Below, one piece after another: positions 12,723 through 23,537 of a DNA stretch of 64,000 nt. The translations under genes were made by a program, and so were the position numbers. The DNA is from Tachypleus tridentatus (lineage: Eukaryota > Arthropoda > Merostomata > Xiphosura > Limulidae): contig NW_027467782.1 of NCBI RefSeq assembly GCF_004210375.1, positions 33,903,771-33,967,770 on the forward strand. The letters run 5' to 3'. Each line of letters begins with the position of its first letter. The stretch's first letter is position 1. The notes beneath the pieces were generated by a model. That model was not told where the DNA came from and searched no databases. It saw only the letters and a list, made by a program, of their open reading frames with translations.

Positions 12723-13620
12723 AAGCTGAGCCTTGAATACAGTACTGTAGTCCATATATAGAACAAGCAAAGCAGTGACAGCACCAGATCAGACCAACTT
12801 AATGTCAGCAAACTTGTTCCTGTGAATACCAACATGACCAGTTATCCAGAAAAACTGGATGTGAATAGAAGATAGAAGAAAAATAGGCCAGCCAGTGTTG
12901 AATATTGTGAAAATAAGGTTAGAATTAACACAAAGCGATTCTCTGACCAGTAGAGAGTGAAGAGAGTTGGTATAAATAGAACAGTGAGTGTACTGTGTAG
13001 CTTCGATATCATTCAGAACAAAAGAAATGCCATATAACTTGACAGTGAACACAGAAACTGTAGAGTGGATATTGTACAAAACCACCTAGCTGCAACAAAC
13101 CATGGCAGATCCAATAGACTTAACTGATTTTAAACCATCTGTATAACTGGGAATGAAAGAATGATTCAAAAGATGTTTGGCAATGAAAACAGTACAACCA
13201 AATGCAAGTATCAACCTTCCTCAGATGACTCAGAGAAAGGCAACAGGCAGAGGTGGTAATAACACATAGTGTGGTGGGCTGATTGATGGAAAAAGCAACA
13301 TCAATCTGTGACATACTGAACTCAGTCAGCTTCACCTAAATATGAAGACCAAAGGGAAGAATGGCAGACTGTATATTCCCAAAAAAGTATAACCAGTGGA
13401 ACCCAGTGTACAGACTCTGAACTGGAGACATATGGAAAGACCCTGTTCAAGGCTGAAGTCTCAGATGGTGAATAGGGTACAGCATCTTCAAGGCCAAGGT
13501 CCTGGCAGAAACTTAAATAAGAGACAAATAGTTCAGTTTTGAACAAAAAATCAATCTGCTCCACAAGAGGTGGAAGAAGGGATCTGGATCTTGAAGATGT
13601 TCAGTGCCGTTGTACACTTT
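12723..13620 (-). mobile_element. 5'-truncated fragment of the RNase H-bearing LINE
   Basis: Minus-strand remnant of the 3' half of ORF2, from the RT thumb region to RNase H. At 12789-13085 an RNase H domain shows IYTNSLHSLL (family IYTDS, so the catalytic Asp reads Asn) and FWITGHVGIHRNKFAD (family FWIPGHVGIxGNExAD). Two further shifted frames (13120-13335, 13322-13564) cover the linker. Nucleotides align with the copy at 60410-61400; both contain GAAGCTGAGCCTTGAATACAG. The fragment ends at about 13620, within the part equivalent to 61390, as expected for a 5'-truncated LINE insertion. Confidence 0.85.
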
Positions 13621-13955
13621 GTATTTCAGTCGGTTGGTTAAGTTTTACTTCTGTGTATATTTAACAATTACATCATTATATTGGGTCAGAAAGGCATTGT
13701 AAAGTAATAAAATCAAAAGCAGCCAATCAGGAAATGTTTAGAAAACTGAGGCTGTGCAAAAATAAAAATTCTTATTGCATTTTCACAATCTGCAATTATT
13801 ATGTACTTCCAACATTTGTTTCACTACTTTCATTACAGTTGGTGTTATGGTGGTGAAGATGAGAGAGCAAGTTTAAAGTTCTATGAAAAATAAAAAAATG
13901 ATATTCATTAAGATGGTATTATAAGTAAGGTAAATTAAACATAAAAACCATGAAA

Positions 13956-13978
13956 TATAATAATAATAATAATAATAA
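13956..13978 (-). repeat. (TTA)n simple tail of the LINE
   Basis: The 3' end of the minus-strand element is a run of TTA triplets (ATAATAATAATAATA on the plus strand). Simple-repeat tails of this kind mark the priming end of several LINE clades. Confidence 0.8.
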
Positions 13979-14025
13979 ATTTATTAAGCAATAAATTAGA
14001 CACAAAAAATCAAATAACAATATAA

Positions 14026-14062
14026 AACCATCAACAAAGAGTTAACTCGTCCTGTGATGGTT
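14026..14062 (-). other. 3' UTR stem-loop of the LINE
   Basis: A perfect 8-bp inverted repeat (AACCATCA at 14026-14033, TGATGGTT at 14055-14062) encloses a 21-nt loop that contains the palindrome GAGTTAACTC. It lies between the end of ORF2 and the tail. In several LINE clades a 3' hairpin is what the reverse transcriptase recognises, so this is a plausible recognition element, inferred from position and structure only. Confidence 0.5.
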
Positions 14063-14097
14063 AAACACATAATAAAGTAAAATCAAAACTTACAAAA

Positions 14098-16965
14098 TCA
14101 AAATAAAGTTCCCAGAATATTATCATCAGTATTTAAGATCCATTGTTTTAAGTATTTCTTTTGATTAACACGATTAATAGAAGATCTTATACTATAAGGA
14201 ATAAAATTATGAATACGAGGTGCCAAATAAAGATATTGATGAAGTGTAACTGTTTTACGTGGTGTGGGTACATTAATTGGAAAAAAAGATTGAAGTCGTG
14301 TAAAATATGAAGTGACTTTAAAAGGCCTATTAAAAAAAACATGCATTGTAGATAAAGCTAAAAAATATAAATAAAGTTTATCATATGAAAGAGGGGAGTT
14401 AAATTTACTGAAATCGGTATCAAGCCTATGGGTAAAAATAAGAGAGAAAACACTTTTTTGCAACTTGTGAATAGGAATTAAAAAAGTCTTATATGTGCCA
14501 CCCCAAATTGAAATACAATATTGTAAGAAAGATTGAAAGAGAGCATAATATACACTTAACAAAATATGATAAGGAGCACAATGACTAAGTTCAAAATTAG
14601 CATAGAACTATATTTTAATTTATTAACTAAAAAATTAATATGAAATTGCCAATTTAATTTTCGATCTAAAATAATTCCTAAATATTTAACAGAGGAAACT
14701 TGAGTCAATTTGGGACACTTACAATTAGGGTAAGTATAACAATCATTGGAATGATAAAAAATAGAAGGAAAAGCTGGAATGACACCATAAAGGTTAAACT
14801 GAAGAAGAAAAGATTTAGATATATTTAAGGAGAAGCCATTACAGAAAAGCCAATTTTTAATTTTATTAAGATCACTAGAAATAATGGCTTCATTAATTAG
14901 ATTTGGCTTACTATAAACAACAGCAATATCATCGGCATAGGCTTGGATATCTCCAGAAAACTGTTGGTAAAGAATATCATTTATATAAATGAGAAATAAT
15001 AAAGGGCCCAGAACAGAACCTTGTGGTACTCCAACATTAATTGTAAGCCAATTACTATAATTATTATGGATACAAACCGATTGCTTTCTATTGTGAAAGT
15101 AAGAAAAAAACCAATCAAAAACAATGCCTCTAAAACCATAATAAGATAATTTATTTAACAAAATTTTATGATTAACAGAATCAAAAGCTTTGGCTAAGTC
15201 AAGAAAAACAGCAATTGGATGAAGATCAGAATCCAAAGCTTCTGTAATACTTCCCACAAGTTTAGCAACAGCAACCTCCGTTCCAAGCCCAGGCCGAAAG
15301 CCAAATTGAGAAGGAGACAAAACTGAATGTCTATCAAGAAATGATAAAATTCTAATCTTCATAGATTTTTCAAATAGTTTAGAGAAATGTATTAATAAGG
15401 AAATAGGTCTATAATTCGTAAAATCAAAAATATTACCAGATTTATAAATAGGAATGACCAATGATAACTTTAAAGCATTAGGAAACTTCCCTTGAGTAAA
15501 AGATAAATTAATTAAAAAAGTCAAAATTGGTGCAAAAAGATTAGCATTAGCTTTCAAAATCTTAACCGAAACACCATCTACACCATTAGAAGCTGAATTT
15601 GATAAGGAGAAAATATTATTCATAGTTTCAGATACAGTAACAGGATATAGGTAACAAGAAGAAGAAGGAGCAGGAGGCATGCCCTGAGAACAAAATTTAG
15701 GATCGGAGCAAGTAGATTTAGCAACATTAACAAAAAAATAATTCAAATCAGATAAATCAGTAGTACCAAAATTACAAAATTTCTTTTTTTTTTTTTAACA
15801 TCAATAATAGAGTTAACAATATTCCAATTCTGTTTAATAGTTTTAGCATTCTTAAACAGGTTATGATAATAAGTCCATTTAGTCTTACGGGTCAAACTAA
15901 CAACATAATTCCTTAAACACTTAAATCTAATCTTTAGATAAATATCATCAGGAAATTGATGTACTTTCTTTTTTAACTTATCTCTTTTAATCATTAACAA
16001 AACCAATTCACTGGTAATCCATGGCTTAATTTTTCTAAACTTTCGTGACACAGAAACAGTAGTAGTACAACTTTGAATACAATCAGTTAACACTTCAGCA
16101 AAATTATCATAAGCAACATTAACATCAGAACAATTCATAACACAAGACCAATCTGAAAAATTCAAACAAGAACTCAAATCATTATACTTAATCTTTTGAA
16201 CATTTGAGACATGTTCTAGATCCGATAAAATGTCTATACCTAAAACAATTGGAAAATGATCGGTCAAAAAACTCTCAACAATATAAGAATAACAATTTTT
16301 AACAGTATTTCCACTAATTAAAAAATGATCAATACAAGAATTAGTAACATTGGTTATCCGTGTAGGAGAAGAAATAATAATACGAAGATTGTTCTCAGAC
16401 AAAAACTTAAAATATGCATTTTTTATAACAAACATCATCAAATGCCAAAACATCTATATTAAAATCACCAACAAGTATATTAATATCATATTTGTATAAA
16501 TTCAATTCTAATGAAAGCTCATCAATAAATTTCAATACAGGCAATCTAGGAGATCGATAAACAACAAAGAGATTAAATTTCTTATTTTGAATCATACAAA
16601 ATAAAATTAAAGCATCAGACTTAATGTACTGTACTTCTCTTATCATAGTCAGTATCTCAAATTTAACAAAAACTGCCACTCCACTAGCCTTATTTAGACC
16701 AGAAGATGAAGAATAAAAGGAGTAACCTGGAATCGAAAAGGAAACAAATCCATCCTCAACAAACCAAGTTTCAGAAAAAGCTATTATATGAAATTTAACA
16801 ACGCTTGATTGTAAAAAAACAAGAAATTGGTCAAAATTTTGAGTAAGACTTCGAATGTTAACATGTATTAAATTTAAATGACCAACAGAAAAAAACATTT
16901 GGTAAATCAGAAAGAGAAGACAAAGTTGGTGTAACACCAACAATATCATCAAAATCATCAGCCAT
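14098..16965 (-). pseudogene. LINE ORF2: APE endonuclease and reverse transcriptase, frameshifted
   Basis: The start is probably the ATG at 16965 (peptide MADDFDDIVGV), 9 bases after the ORF1 stop; a T-run near 16890 shifts the frame. Endonuclease: HLNLIHVNIRSL, FSETWF and LVGDFNIDV at 16407-16958, then TRITNVTNSCIDHFLISG and TDHFPIVL in a second frame (15743-16453). Reverse transcriptase (14556-15746): NYRPISLL, GFRPGLGTEVAV, VFLDLAKAFDSVNHKIL, GVPQGSVLGPLLFLIYIND and catalytic YADD at about 14927-14938. The thumb and C-terminus (YCISIWGGTY) are in a fourth frame at 14098-14562. Frame changes lie near 16890, 16440, 15785 (long A-run on the coding strand) and 14600. The catalytic YADD is intact but the protein cannot be made whole. 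Confidence 0.9.
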
Positions 16966-16973
16966 TGCAGTAT

Positions 16974-17699
16974 TTATAAATTATTAAGATCAATCAAGCA
17001 GCATAAAACAATGGGCTGAGTAGTTTCTGATTTCCTAATAAGAATATTACCATTCGATACCCAAAGAAATTTATAGCCAAGATCTTTCTGTTTTCGTTTT
17101 GCTTGCATGAAAATATCACGATAATATGGGGAGAGATGTTCGTTAACATAAACTGGATAAGATTCATTACAGACCTTAATATCATTTGTATTAAGAGAGC
17201 GAAATTTAGTTTTCTTAAGTTTAAGCAGATCAAATTTAATTTGCTTACGACAAAACTTAACAACAATCTGTCTCGGACTCTTATTTTCAGTTGTTTTCTT
17301 TCCTATACGATGAACAGTGTCAATATCTGTAGGAGCACAGTCAACCCCAAAAGTAGTTGTAATCTTCTCAACAACTTCTTGCAAATTCTCATTAGGCTTC
17401 TCTGGAATACCTCCAATCAAAACATTATAGTTATAAGAATATTGTTCCGCGTCACACATCTTCCTCCGAAAACTTGCCATCTCCTTCCACAATTCTTCAT
17501 TTTCGTGCTTTAATGTTTTATTTTCCTGTTTACACTCCTTAACTTCAGCTCTCAAAGTTGTGATATCCTTACTCATAGTTTCTACCTTCTCTGAATAAAA
17601 TTGAAAGGAAGTCACTAATTCTTCGACCTTTACTTTAATTAAGTGAAAGTCATCAAGTCTTGACAAAATTTCAGTAACTTTTGTCTTAAGCAACTTCAT
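16974..17699 (-). pseudogene. LINE ORF1, coiled-coil and RNA-binding part
   Basis: 241 residues. Residues 1-85 form a heptad-rich coiled coil (LRAEVKECKQENKTLKHENE). Residues 86-170 resemble the L1-ORF1 RRM-like domain (EQYSYNYNVLIGGIPEKP, TVHRIGKK). Residues 185-230 resemble the C-terminal domain shared with baculovirus FP25-like proteins (PVYVNEHLSPYYRDIFMQAK, NGNILIRKSE). ORF1 proteins of this type bind the element's RNA and act as chaperones. This part is in a different frame from the PHD finger upstream; a single extra G in the run at about 17707-17712 explains the break. The apparent ATG at 17699 is therefore probably an internal Met. Confidence 0.85.
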
Positions 17700-17991
17700 A
17701 TCTGCCTCCCCCCATATTTAAATCAAGCTCACTATTCTCAACAAGATTCACTGTCTCCCCCTCTAACGAAATGGACACAGTCCTTCTTAATGGAGATTCA
17801 CTATTTAGGCTTAACTTTCTTTTTCTCATACAAAAATCACATTCATAACTTTTCCCAATTTCATTAAAATATTCCAAATCCTGTTCAGTAAAGTTCTTAC
17901 ATCTTAAATGATACCATTTTTGACACTCACCAGAGCAATGAAGGGCTTTATCACCAACTTTAATATAAACTTTACAAAATCTACGTGGCAT
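17686..17991 (-). pseudogene. LINE ORF1, N-terminal PHD finger
   Basis: Starts at the ATG at 17991. Residues 6-54 follow the PHD C4-H-C3 pattern: Cys6, Cys19, Cys23, Trp26, His28, Cys31, Cys51 and Cys54 (HCSGECQKWYHLRC, YECDFC). The second ligand of the first pair is missing: residue 9 is Tyr (codon TAT at 17967-17965) where Cys (TGT) is expected, a one-base change that would cripple a zinc site. PHD fingers in LINE ORF1 are known in CR1-like elements and may tether to chromatin. The frame runs into the coiled-coil part after the homopolymer indel at about 17707-17712. Confidence 0.85.
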
Positions 17992-18130
17992 GCTAGTCAG
18001 CCATTTGTAATGTAACCATTAATTTTATTCTTAGCATGAAAAATCACACTTTTCACAGAATTACTTGACAGAGAATTCAAAAAATTAATGGATAAATGTT
18101 TTATGAAAGCAATTTACTTGAAATATAATT

Positions 18131-18571
18131 TCAGTTAATAAATGGCTTGTAACTTTTACATAAACATTTGCCAAAACTCATGATGATACACTTTGTATAT
18201 TTAGAACATTTCAGTAGTTCATGTAATTTCATGGTTACATGGAGATTACAGAACTGGTCAGAATGACCAAGCACACATACAGGTTTAATAGAATATAATT
18301 TAATTGATAATGGAATATGTATGTGGATCACAATCAGTAGCCTAAATGTTTTGAAGTGCATTTTTTTAAATTCTTCAGATACACTTGCCATTTTGGAAAC
18401 TTTTTGTAAGCCTAATTTTCTTTTCACTTTTGATAAAACACCACCAGTGACTTGATCAGGAAAACTGCTCTTGATTGGATGCTGTAAAAAATTACTTTTC
18501 ATAAATGTACTTGCTACAGTTAATTTTAAACATGAGTGAGGAATAAAATCAGGAGAATGTTTATAATACAT
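18131..18571 (-). CDS. Unassigned 146-codon open frame
   Basis: A long open frame for such AT-rich DNA, on the minus strand just upstream of the LINE. Residues 30-75 (PDQVTGGVLSKVKRKLGLQK, then a short Ser/Glu stretch) look protein-like. The downstream part (HIHIPLSIKLYSIKPVCVLG) is less convincing. An acceptor-like TTTTTTACAG precedes the convincing segment at about 18487, so this may be one exon read through into an intron. I do not recognise it. It could also be part of an unrecognised repeat. Confidence 0.3.
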   Translation of the reverse strand: MYYKHSPDFIPHSCLKLTVASTFMKSNFLQHPIKSSFPDQVTGGVLSKVKRKLGLQKVSKMASVSEEFKKMHFKTFRLLIVIHIHIPLSIKLYSIKPVCVLGHSDQFCNLHVTMKLHELLKCSKYTKCIIMSFGKCLCKSYKPFIN

Positions 18572-18579
18572 AATATAAA

Positions 18580-20190
18580 GTTTGTTTTCAATGGCCCATA
18601 ATTAATCTTTTTGTTAAAATACAGTTTACTACTAATTATTTGGTATTGGAAACTTTTGTATTAAGGTGGTTAATTACCTCAGACACATTTCAGTTACATT
18701 GTTAACCATACTGTTGGCAAGTCTTTCTGCAATTTTATATCAAATCTTATTTCTTTATTGAAGAAATTATAATAAAATAAATAGATTTTATAATCTTAAA
18801 ATCCCTTTCTATGGGAAAAGATTAAGTATAGAAAATCTTAATGGTTTACATAAAAAACATAATTAAAGAAAAAGTTATTAATTCAAATTCTGTTAAACAC
18901 TTATGAAACAAAAAGTAACTTCTGAATTACAAGGTGACAAGTGCCTGCAGGATCAAACAACTTCATGAGAAAGATAATCAATATATCTTGCTCTGATCCA
19001 CCAAATACTTATGAAGTGGTGTACAACTTTGATTTTCATGCACAAGAAGGAATGGTGATGTATGAAGGACTGTTCAGAGTGATGCAACTTAAACTGATTA
19101 TCAAGTAAAACGAGGAAGTTATCTTTCTATTCAAGCCACTAGTTGGTCCTCGATAGTCTTCACTTGAAATATTGTGTGAGCTTTGTCTGAGTAATGACAC
19201 TGATTTGTTGTAAATTGTTCACACCACAGCTACTAAACTTACTCCAGGGATGGAAAGGTTATATTAAGATCTCTTTATAAAAGATCAACAGACAAGGTTT
19301 TCAGTATGTTTAAGTGGGTGATACTAATGAATCAGGGAGATAATCCTGTCAGTGTACTATGTAGTGCTGGATTGTGACTCTACACCATATTTTATGCACA
19401 ATATCTTAAGGAAGATCCAGAGGCATGCTCTCCCAGAAATATTTAAAATCAGAAACACCATTCTCTCTATTTTCTGGTCTCTTTTAAAATAAGGGTATAA
19501 AAAGTGATTAAATTTGCAATGAACATGTGATTTTGTGTTTCCTTCATTAGGTGTAAAACAACTTTTCATAAATGTTATATCTTTTCTCCTTTTGTAATGT
19601 GAAGATGCCTTTGAAGTAGGCTAAACTCTTTGGTAAATATAATTTTTGTGGGGGAGTGGGTGGGGTGGTTTGATTTACTGACTGAATACGAAACAACATG
19701 ACTACATTTAATTTCGTATGATTGAGTAGAGAATGCCCATTAAGTACATACTACTGACCATACAATCTACATTACATTTTTCTCTCTCACAATAAAGTAT
19801 TTAAAATGACTTTAAAACATATTCCTATAATTAAGAACATGAAAAGTTCAGTTAAAATAATGTTGATGACTGAAATTTTACAAAATAAAAAAGCTTGTTG
19901 ACAAGAAATGTACAAAACCATAGAAACTAGACAGAATTAGGTAGATTCTCTGTTTTCAACTGAAATACGTGATTGACTTACCTGGCAACTTATGAAAAGC
20001 ATGTTAAGAGCATTAAAAAAAAGAAGAGAGAAAATAGATTTTATTGAAATATATAAAATATTCAGGAAGGATGAATGTGTTGTGATTTCTTGTGATATAT
20101 CTAAAAACCAAAGGATAAGAATGTACAAGTTTAGGATTTTAAAAAGACACACTAGATTTCAGGTAAGACCAATTTTATCCTCTTAACAAG
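18580..20190. other. No gene seen
   Basis: AT-rich sequence. A short G-rich tract (GGGGGAGTGGGTGGGGTGG, 19650-19668) stands out, but nothing supports a function. No repeat family seen elsewhere in the window was recognised. Confidence 0.4.
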
Positions 20191-21160
20191 GTGTCATGCA
20201 TAAACAATAAATTATCACTAGCATTAGTGTACAGCAACACCTTGCAAGATAGGAATAGACTCCAAGAGTGCATCCAGTGGCAAAGACAGGGTGGGCACAT
20301 GCTAATCAACCAACAATGCCACCCCTACATGTGCTCATCCATCACACAGCCTGTCATTTCTGTACAAAAAAAAAAAAAAAATACTGAAAGGTAACTGTAT
20401 TGGCAGGTTACTGGTATATTTCCTGTAAGGAAAGACATGCAGAATGGTAGGAAGCAATCTGTGTTTTGATGTCATCCAGATTACAACGTAAACCTCGACA
20501 GTTCCATTGTATCAAGTTGGACATTATTACTCATGTGCAGGGAAGTTGGGTGGAGAACCCTTCTGTTTTCGTGCATGTCTTTTGTTCTTTACTGTCTTTA
20601 TTTGAGGGAGGTCTGTCAACCTCCGTGGATCCTGTCCTGGGTCGATTGGGTAGGTCTATGCTGTTTAAAGAGGATTCCAGTGACTGGGGACAAGAACAAA
20701 TGATCCTTTTGCATCTTGTGGTGGGAGAAGGTGATGCACCCAAAGAAATGCCTGTACCCAGAACCAGAGGAAGTGGATCTTGGGATTTGTTGGAATGTAT
20801 GTTAGGGACAGAGATGGATGTTAAGCTAATTCATCAACTTTTTTAACAATGCAGGTCAAAATCCTTTTCATTTGGTTTGAGAATGATTCTTTTGGAGACA
20901 CAGAGATATCTGTCTGCACTCCCACTGTAGTTGTGGGATGACATGCAGCAGCCATACATCTGAGATGAAGTGCTGGACAGCAATTTTCAAGCCTCAGGAT
21001 AAGTAATGTTATGAATCGTTTTCAAATGCTGCATCTCTTTTTCTTCTAACTATTCTGGACAAGAATGAGCACAGTTCAATGAACCACAACATGACGTCTT
21101 TGAGCGACCAAACACTGACACTGGAAATATCTGAAAGGGTTTGTAATGTATGGCTATACC
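20190..21160 (-). mobile_element. Internal fragment of the RNase H LINE (ORF1 C-terminus and ORF2 N-terminus)
   Basis: On the minus strand, from right to left: a first zinc-knuckle region (NPFRYFQCQ, then KTSCCGSLNCAH in another frame, about 21070-21150); the conserved ORF1 C-terminal block that aligns with 63800-64000; PPSNKDSKEQKTCTKTEG-like sequence at 20531-20743; and the start of the ORF2 endonuclease (20190-20460), equivalent to 63230-63470. It stops inside the endonuclease, so the 3' part of the element is missing. That is the opposite of the usual 5' truncation and implies a later deletion or rearrangement. Between the first knuckle and the SCPE-like block the other knuckles have been lost. 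Confidence 0.8.
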
Positions 21161-21164
21161 CTGC

Positions 21165-22480
21165 AATCAAGATAACCTGCCTTGATTGTGGCAGGTTGAT
21201 GTGGTAATATATATATCAGAAAAAGGATGTGTTACACTCATACTGGTGGAGAGTTGTTGAATGCTAATTTGCACATGTGGCATACATGTGTAATTAGATA
21301 GTAATTCACAGCTAGTAGTGAGTGACAATCTGTGCACGAGAAGGAAATCATATGAAAAATAGCTATAACTGTGAAAAAGGGTGGGTAATTGCACTGGAAT
21401 TTCAATGTGTGTTTTTTCAGTAAAACTTTACGTGTTATGTTATTTTCCCCATTCTAACTCTACACCTCATATACCGTGAAAAGAAAATATATTGCCCTTT
21501 TTATTTTCAAGAATGACTTCACGACACATTTGACTATCTTAAATAGCTTTAAGCCCTTAACAATATATGTATATTTATGCTTAAATTTTATTGCTCTTTG
21601 AACTGTGTCTAACTAATGATATCACCACACAAGTTGTGAACCACTTTGTAAACATGTAGCTTATGTTACCTGAAGAAATTATGTAATGCATTGGTTACTA
21701 ATGAGCATATCACAGGAAATCATTTTGTTTTTTTATTTATTTAACCTACTCTAAAACTTATATTTTATTTACCTTTATAATAATAAATAGTACACATGAA
21801 AAACTAGAAATATAGTACTTACCTGGGCCTTTTTTTTATCAACTCTCAATTAAAACTATTATTATAATGGTATTACTGCACTAAATGATTTTTAGTTAAT
21901 CAAAATTGCAACAAAGAATACAAAATAACATGCTAAAAGCACATATTGTCCTAGGACTATCAAAATTTTCTGGCTTTCTTACCATTCAGTAAGACCCAAT
22001 AAAAATTTAGCTAAACTTGCCAATGTGTTTCCTGTGGGAATAAAATTTGCACTGGAAGCAAAATAAACAAACTCCTGTACAGAAAATTATGTAATATAAT
22101 ATTTGGATTTCTGTTGGTTAAAAGTAATATAGTTTTAAATATCAAAGAGAACTAAATATTGGAAACTTGTGAAAGAGAAAACTTAATTATGGGTATGGCT
22201 AAATGGACTTGATTTTCTAGTTTATGGCTCTGTAACCAAATGAGATTGAAGGCTGTAAAAATTATACTTTATCTGAGTAATAACAATATTATAATGAGCG
22301 ACTTATGTTAAATTTTGTACTTCTTGGACAAGTGGTCAATAAATGAGAAAAGAGGAAATACTTAAAATGCAAATATCACAATTCTGAAACAATGGAAAAT
22401 TGAAGACATTTTTAAATGTTGTCCTATAAAACTAGGAAATTAAAACTATATAATTTCCAAATTTGTATTACAAGCTAAGT
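21165..22480. other. No gene seen
   Basis: AT-rich sequence without recognisable coding or repeat content. Confidence 0.4.
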
Positions 22481-23537
22481 TTTGTTGCCAAGTTTACTTA
22501 CCACGATAATAAAAGTAACTTATTAACCATAGTTAATATTAAGCGTCTGCCCAGAAGCGGTGTCTTTGTTCAAGGGCATGACGTAGCTGACCTTAACAGA
22601 TTAGTAAAGGAGGGGCCAGCAGATACCTTAAAACCAGGAAAAATTAAAATTCACCTTCCAGGAAGTGAGCAGCAGCCTAAAGCCATTGTGGTAAGAGGGG
22701 TTCACCAGACCATTAACTTAGAATCAGTCACACAAGCTTTAGATGAACAAGGCATTCCACACAATAAAATAGAACGTATAATCTCAAAGAAAACACAGGC
22801 ACCCACGAATCTCATACGCATTGATATTGACGACAGTTACAACATACAAAAATTAATAAATAATGGAATAACGCTTTGGTATAAAAAATACCAAGTAGAG
22901 CAACTGAAAACTCCGGTTGTTGTAACACAATGTTGCCAAAGATATGGGCATGTCTCAGCAGCCTGCTTAGCAACACCGAGATGCTGCGGATGTGGCGGGA
23001 ACACCATATCAACCAATGCAAAAAAGATAAGGAAACACCTAAATGTTGTAACTGTGGTCAAACCCATACAGCAAATTACAAAGGATGTGATAAATACAAA
23101 CAAATAAAACAACGTATTTATCAGATCAGAACACCAACAGAACAAAACCAACCTAATACAAACAGCTTACCTAAAACAGACATATCAACAGAATTCAATA
23201 AAACAACAAAACCACGTAAATGCTGAAAGTAAAACAACCCCACAAACAGCAAGAGCAGAACATTAAAACCCAGGACAAGAACACTTTAACACAAACACAA
23301 AAACCAGAAGAAAACAGCACCACCATACAAGAAACAAATATTAACACATCAGATAAAACAAGCCTATTCACAACAATAATCAAAAACATAATTACAGAAT
23401 TCATAACAGAATACACTAAACCAAACCAGACAACTAACTGTTTTGAACTACTGATCAATATCTCCAAAAAACACATCACACCCGACATAATATCAACACT
23501 TACTGGATACATGCTCACAGCACAATGTTCACAGTAG
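22463..23537 (+). pseudogene. LINE ORF1, Gag-like with three zinc knuckles, frameshifted
   Basis: Residues 20-160 of the first frame hold an RRM-like nucleic-acid-binding region (KIKIHLPGSEQQPKAIVVRG, LESVTQALDEQGIP, NLIRIDIDD). CCHC knuckles follow: CQRYGHVSAAC (its first Cys pair reads CC), then, after a frame change at about 22990-23010, CGCGG-EHHINQC, then CCNCGQTHTANYKGC. A K/T/N/Q-rich linker follows, interrupted by a stop at 23224, and a C-terminal segment (TNCFELLINISKKHITPDII) ends at 23537 with a short overlap with ORF2. The protein would coat LINE RNA. The methionine at 22463 may be flanking sequence; recognisable similarity begins at about 22530. Confidence 0.8.

Larger units (their letters stand above)
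13956..17995 (-). mobile_element. Nearly full-length LINE with PHD-finger ORF1 (CR1-like group)
   Basis: A non-LTR retrotransposon on the minus strand. ORF1 (17991-16974) has a PHD finger, a coiled coil and an L1-ORF1/FP25-like domain. ORF2 (16965-14098) has an APE-type endonuclease and a reverse transcriptase. The short 3' UTR has a hairpin (14026-14062) and ends in a (TTA)n tail. No RNase H is seen. The PHD-plus-coiled-coil ORF1 and the RT motifs fit the CR1-like group. ORF1 and ORF2 are broken by about five small frameshifts, several in homopolymers, with few in-frame stops. It is therefore a fairly young copy, or one damaged partly by assembly errors. A possible imperfect target-site duplication (CATGAAATAT near 13950, CATGAAAAAT near 18035) is weak. 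Confidence 0.9.

Noticed and set aside
17103..17513. 136-codon plus-strand frame opposite the LINE ORF1
   Set aside because: It is an antisense shadow of the ORF1 coiled-coil region and has no domain of its own.
13948..18044. Target-site duplication of the PHD-type LINE
   Set aside because: CATGAAATAT and CATGAAAAAT are similar but imperfect and AT-rich, and the 5' end of the element is not defined well enough to claim them.
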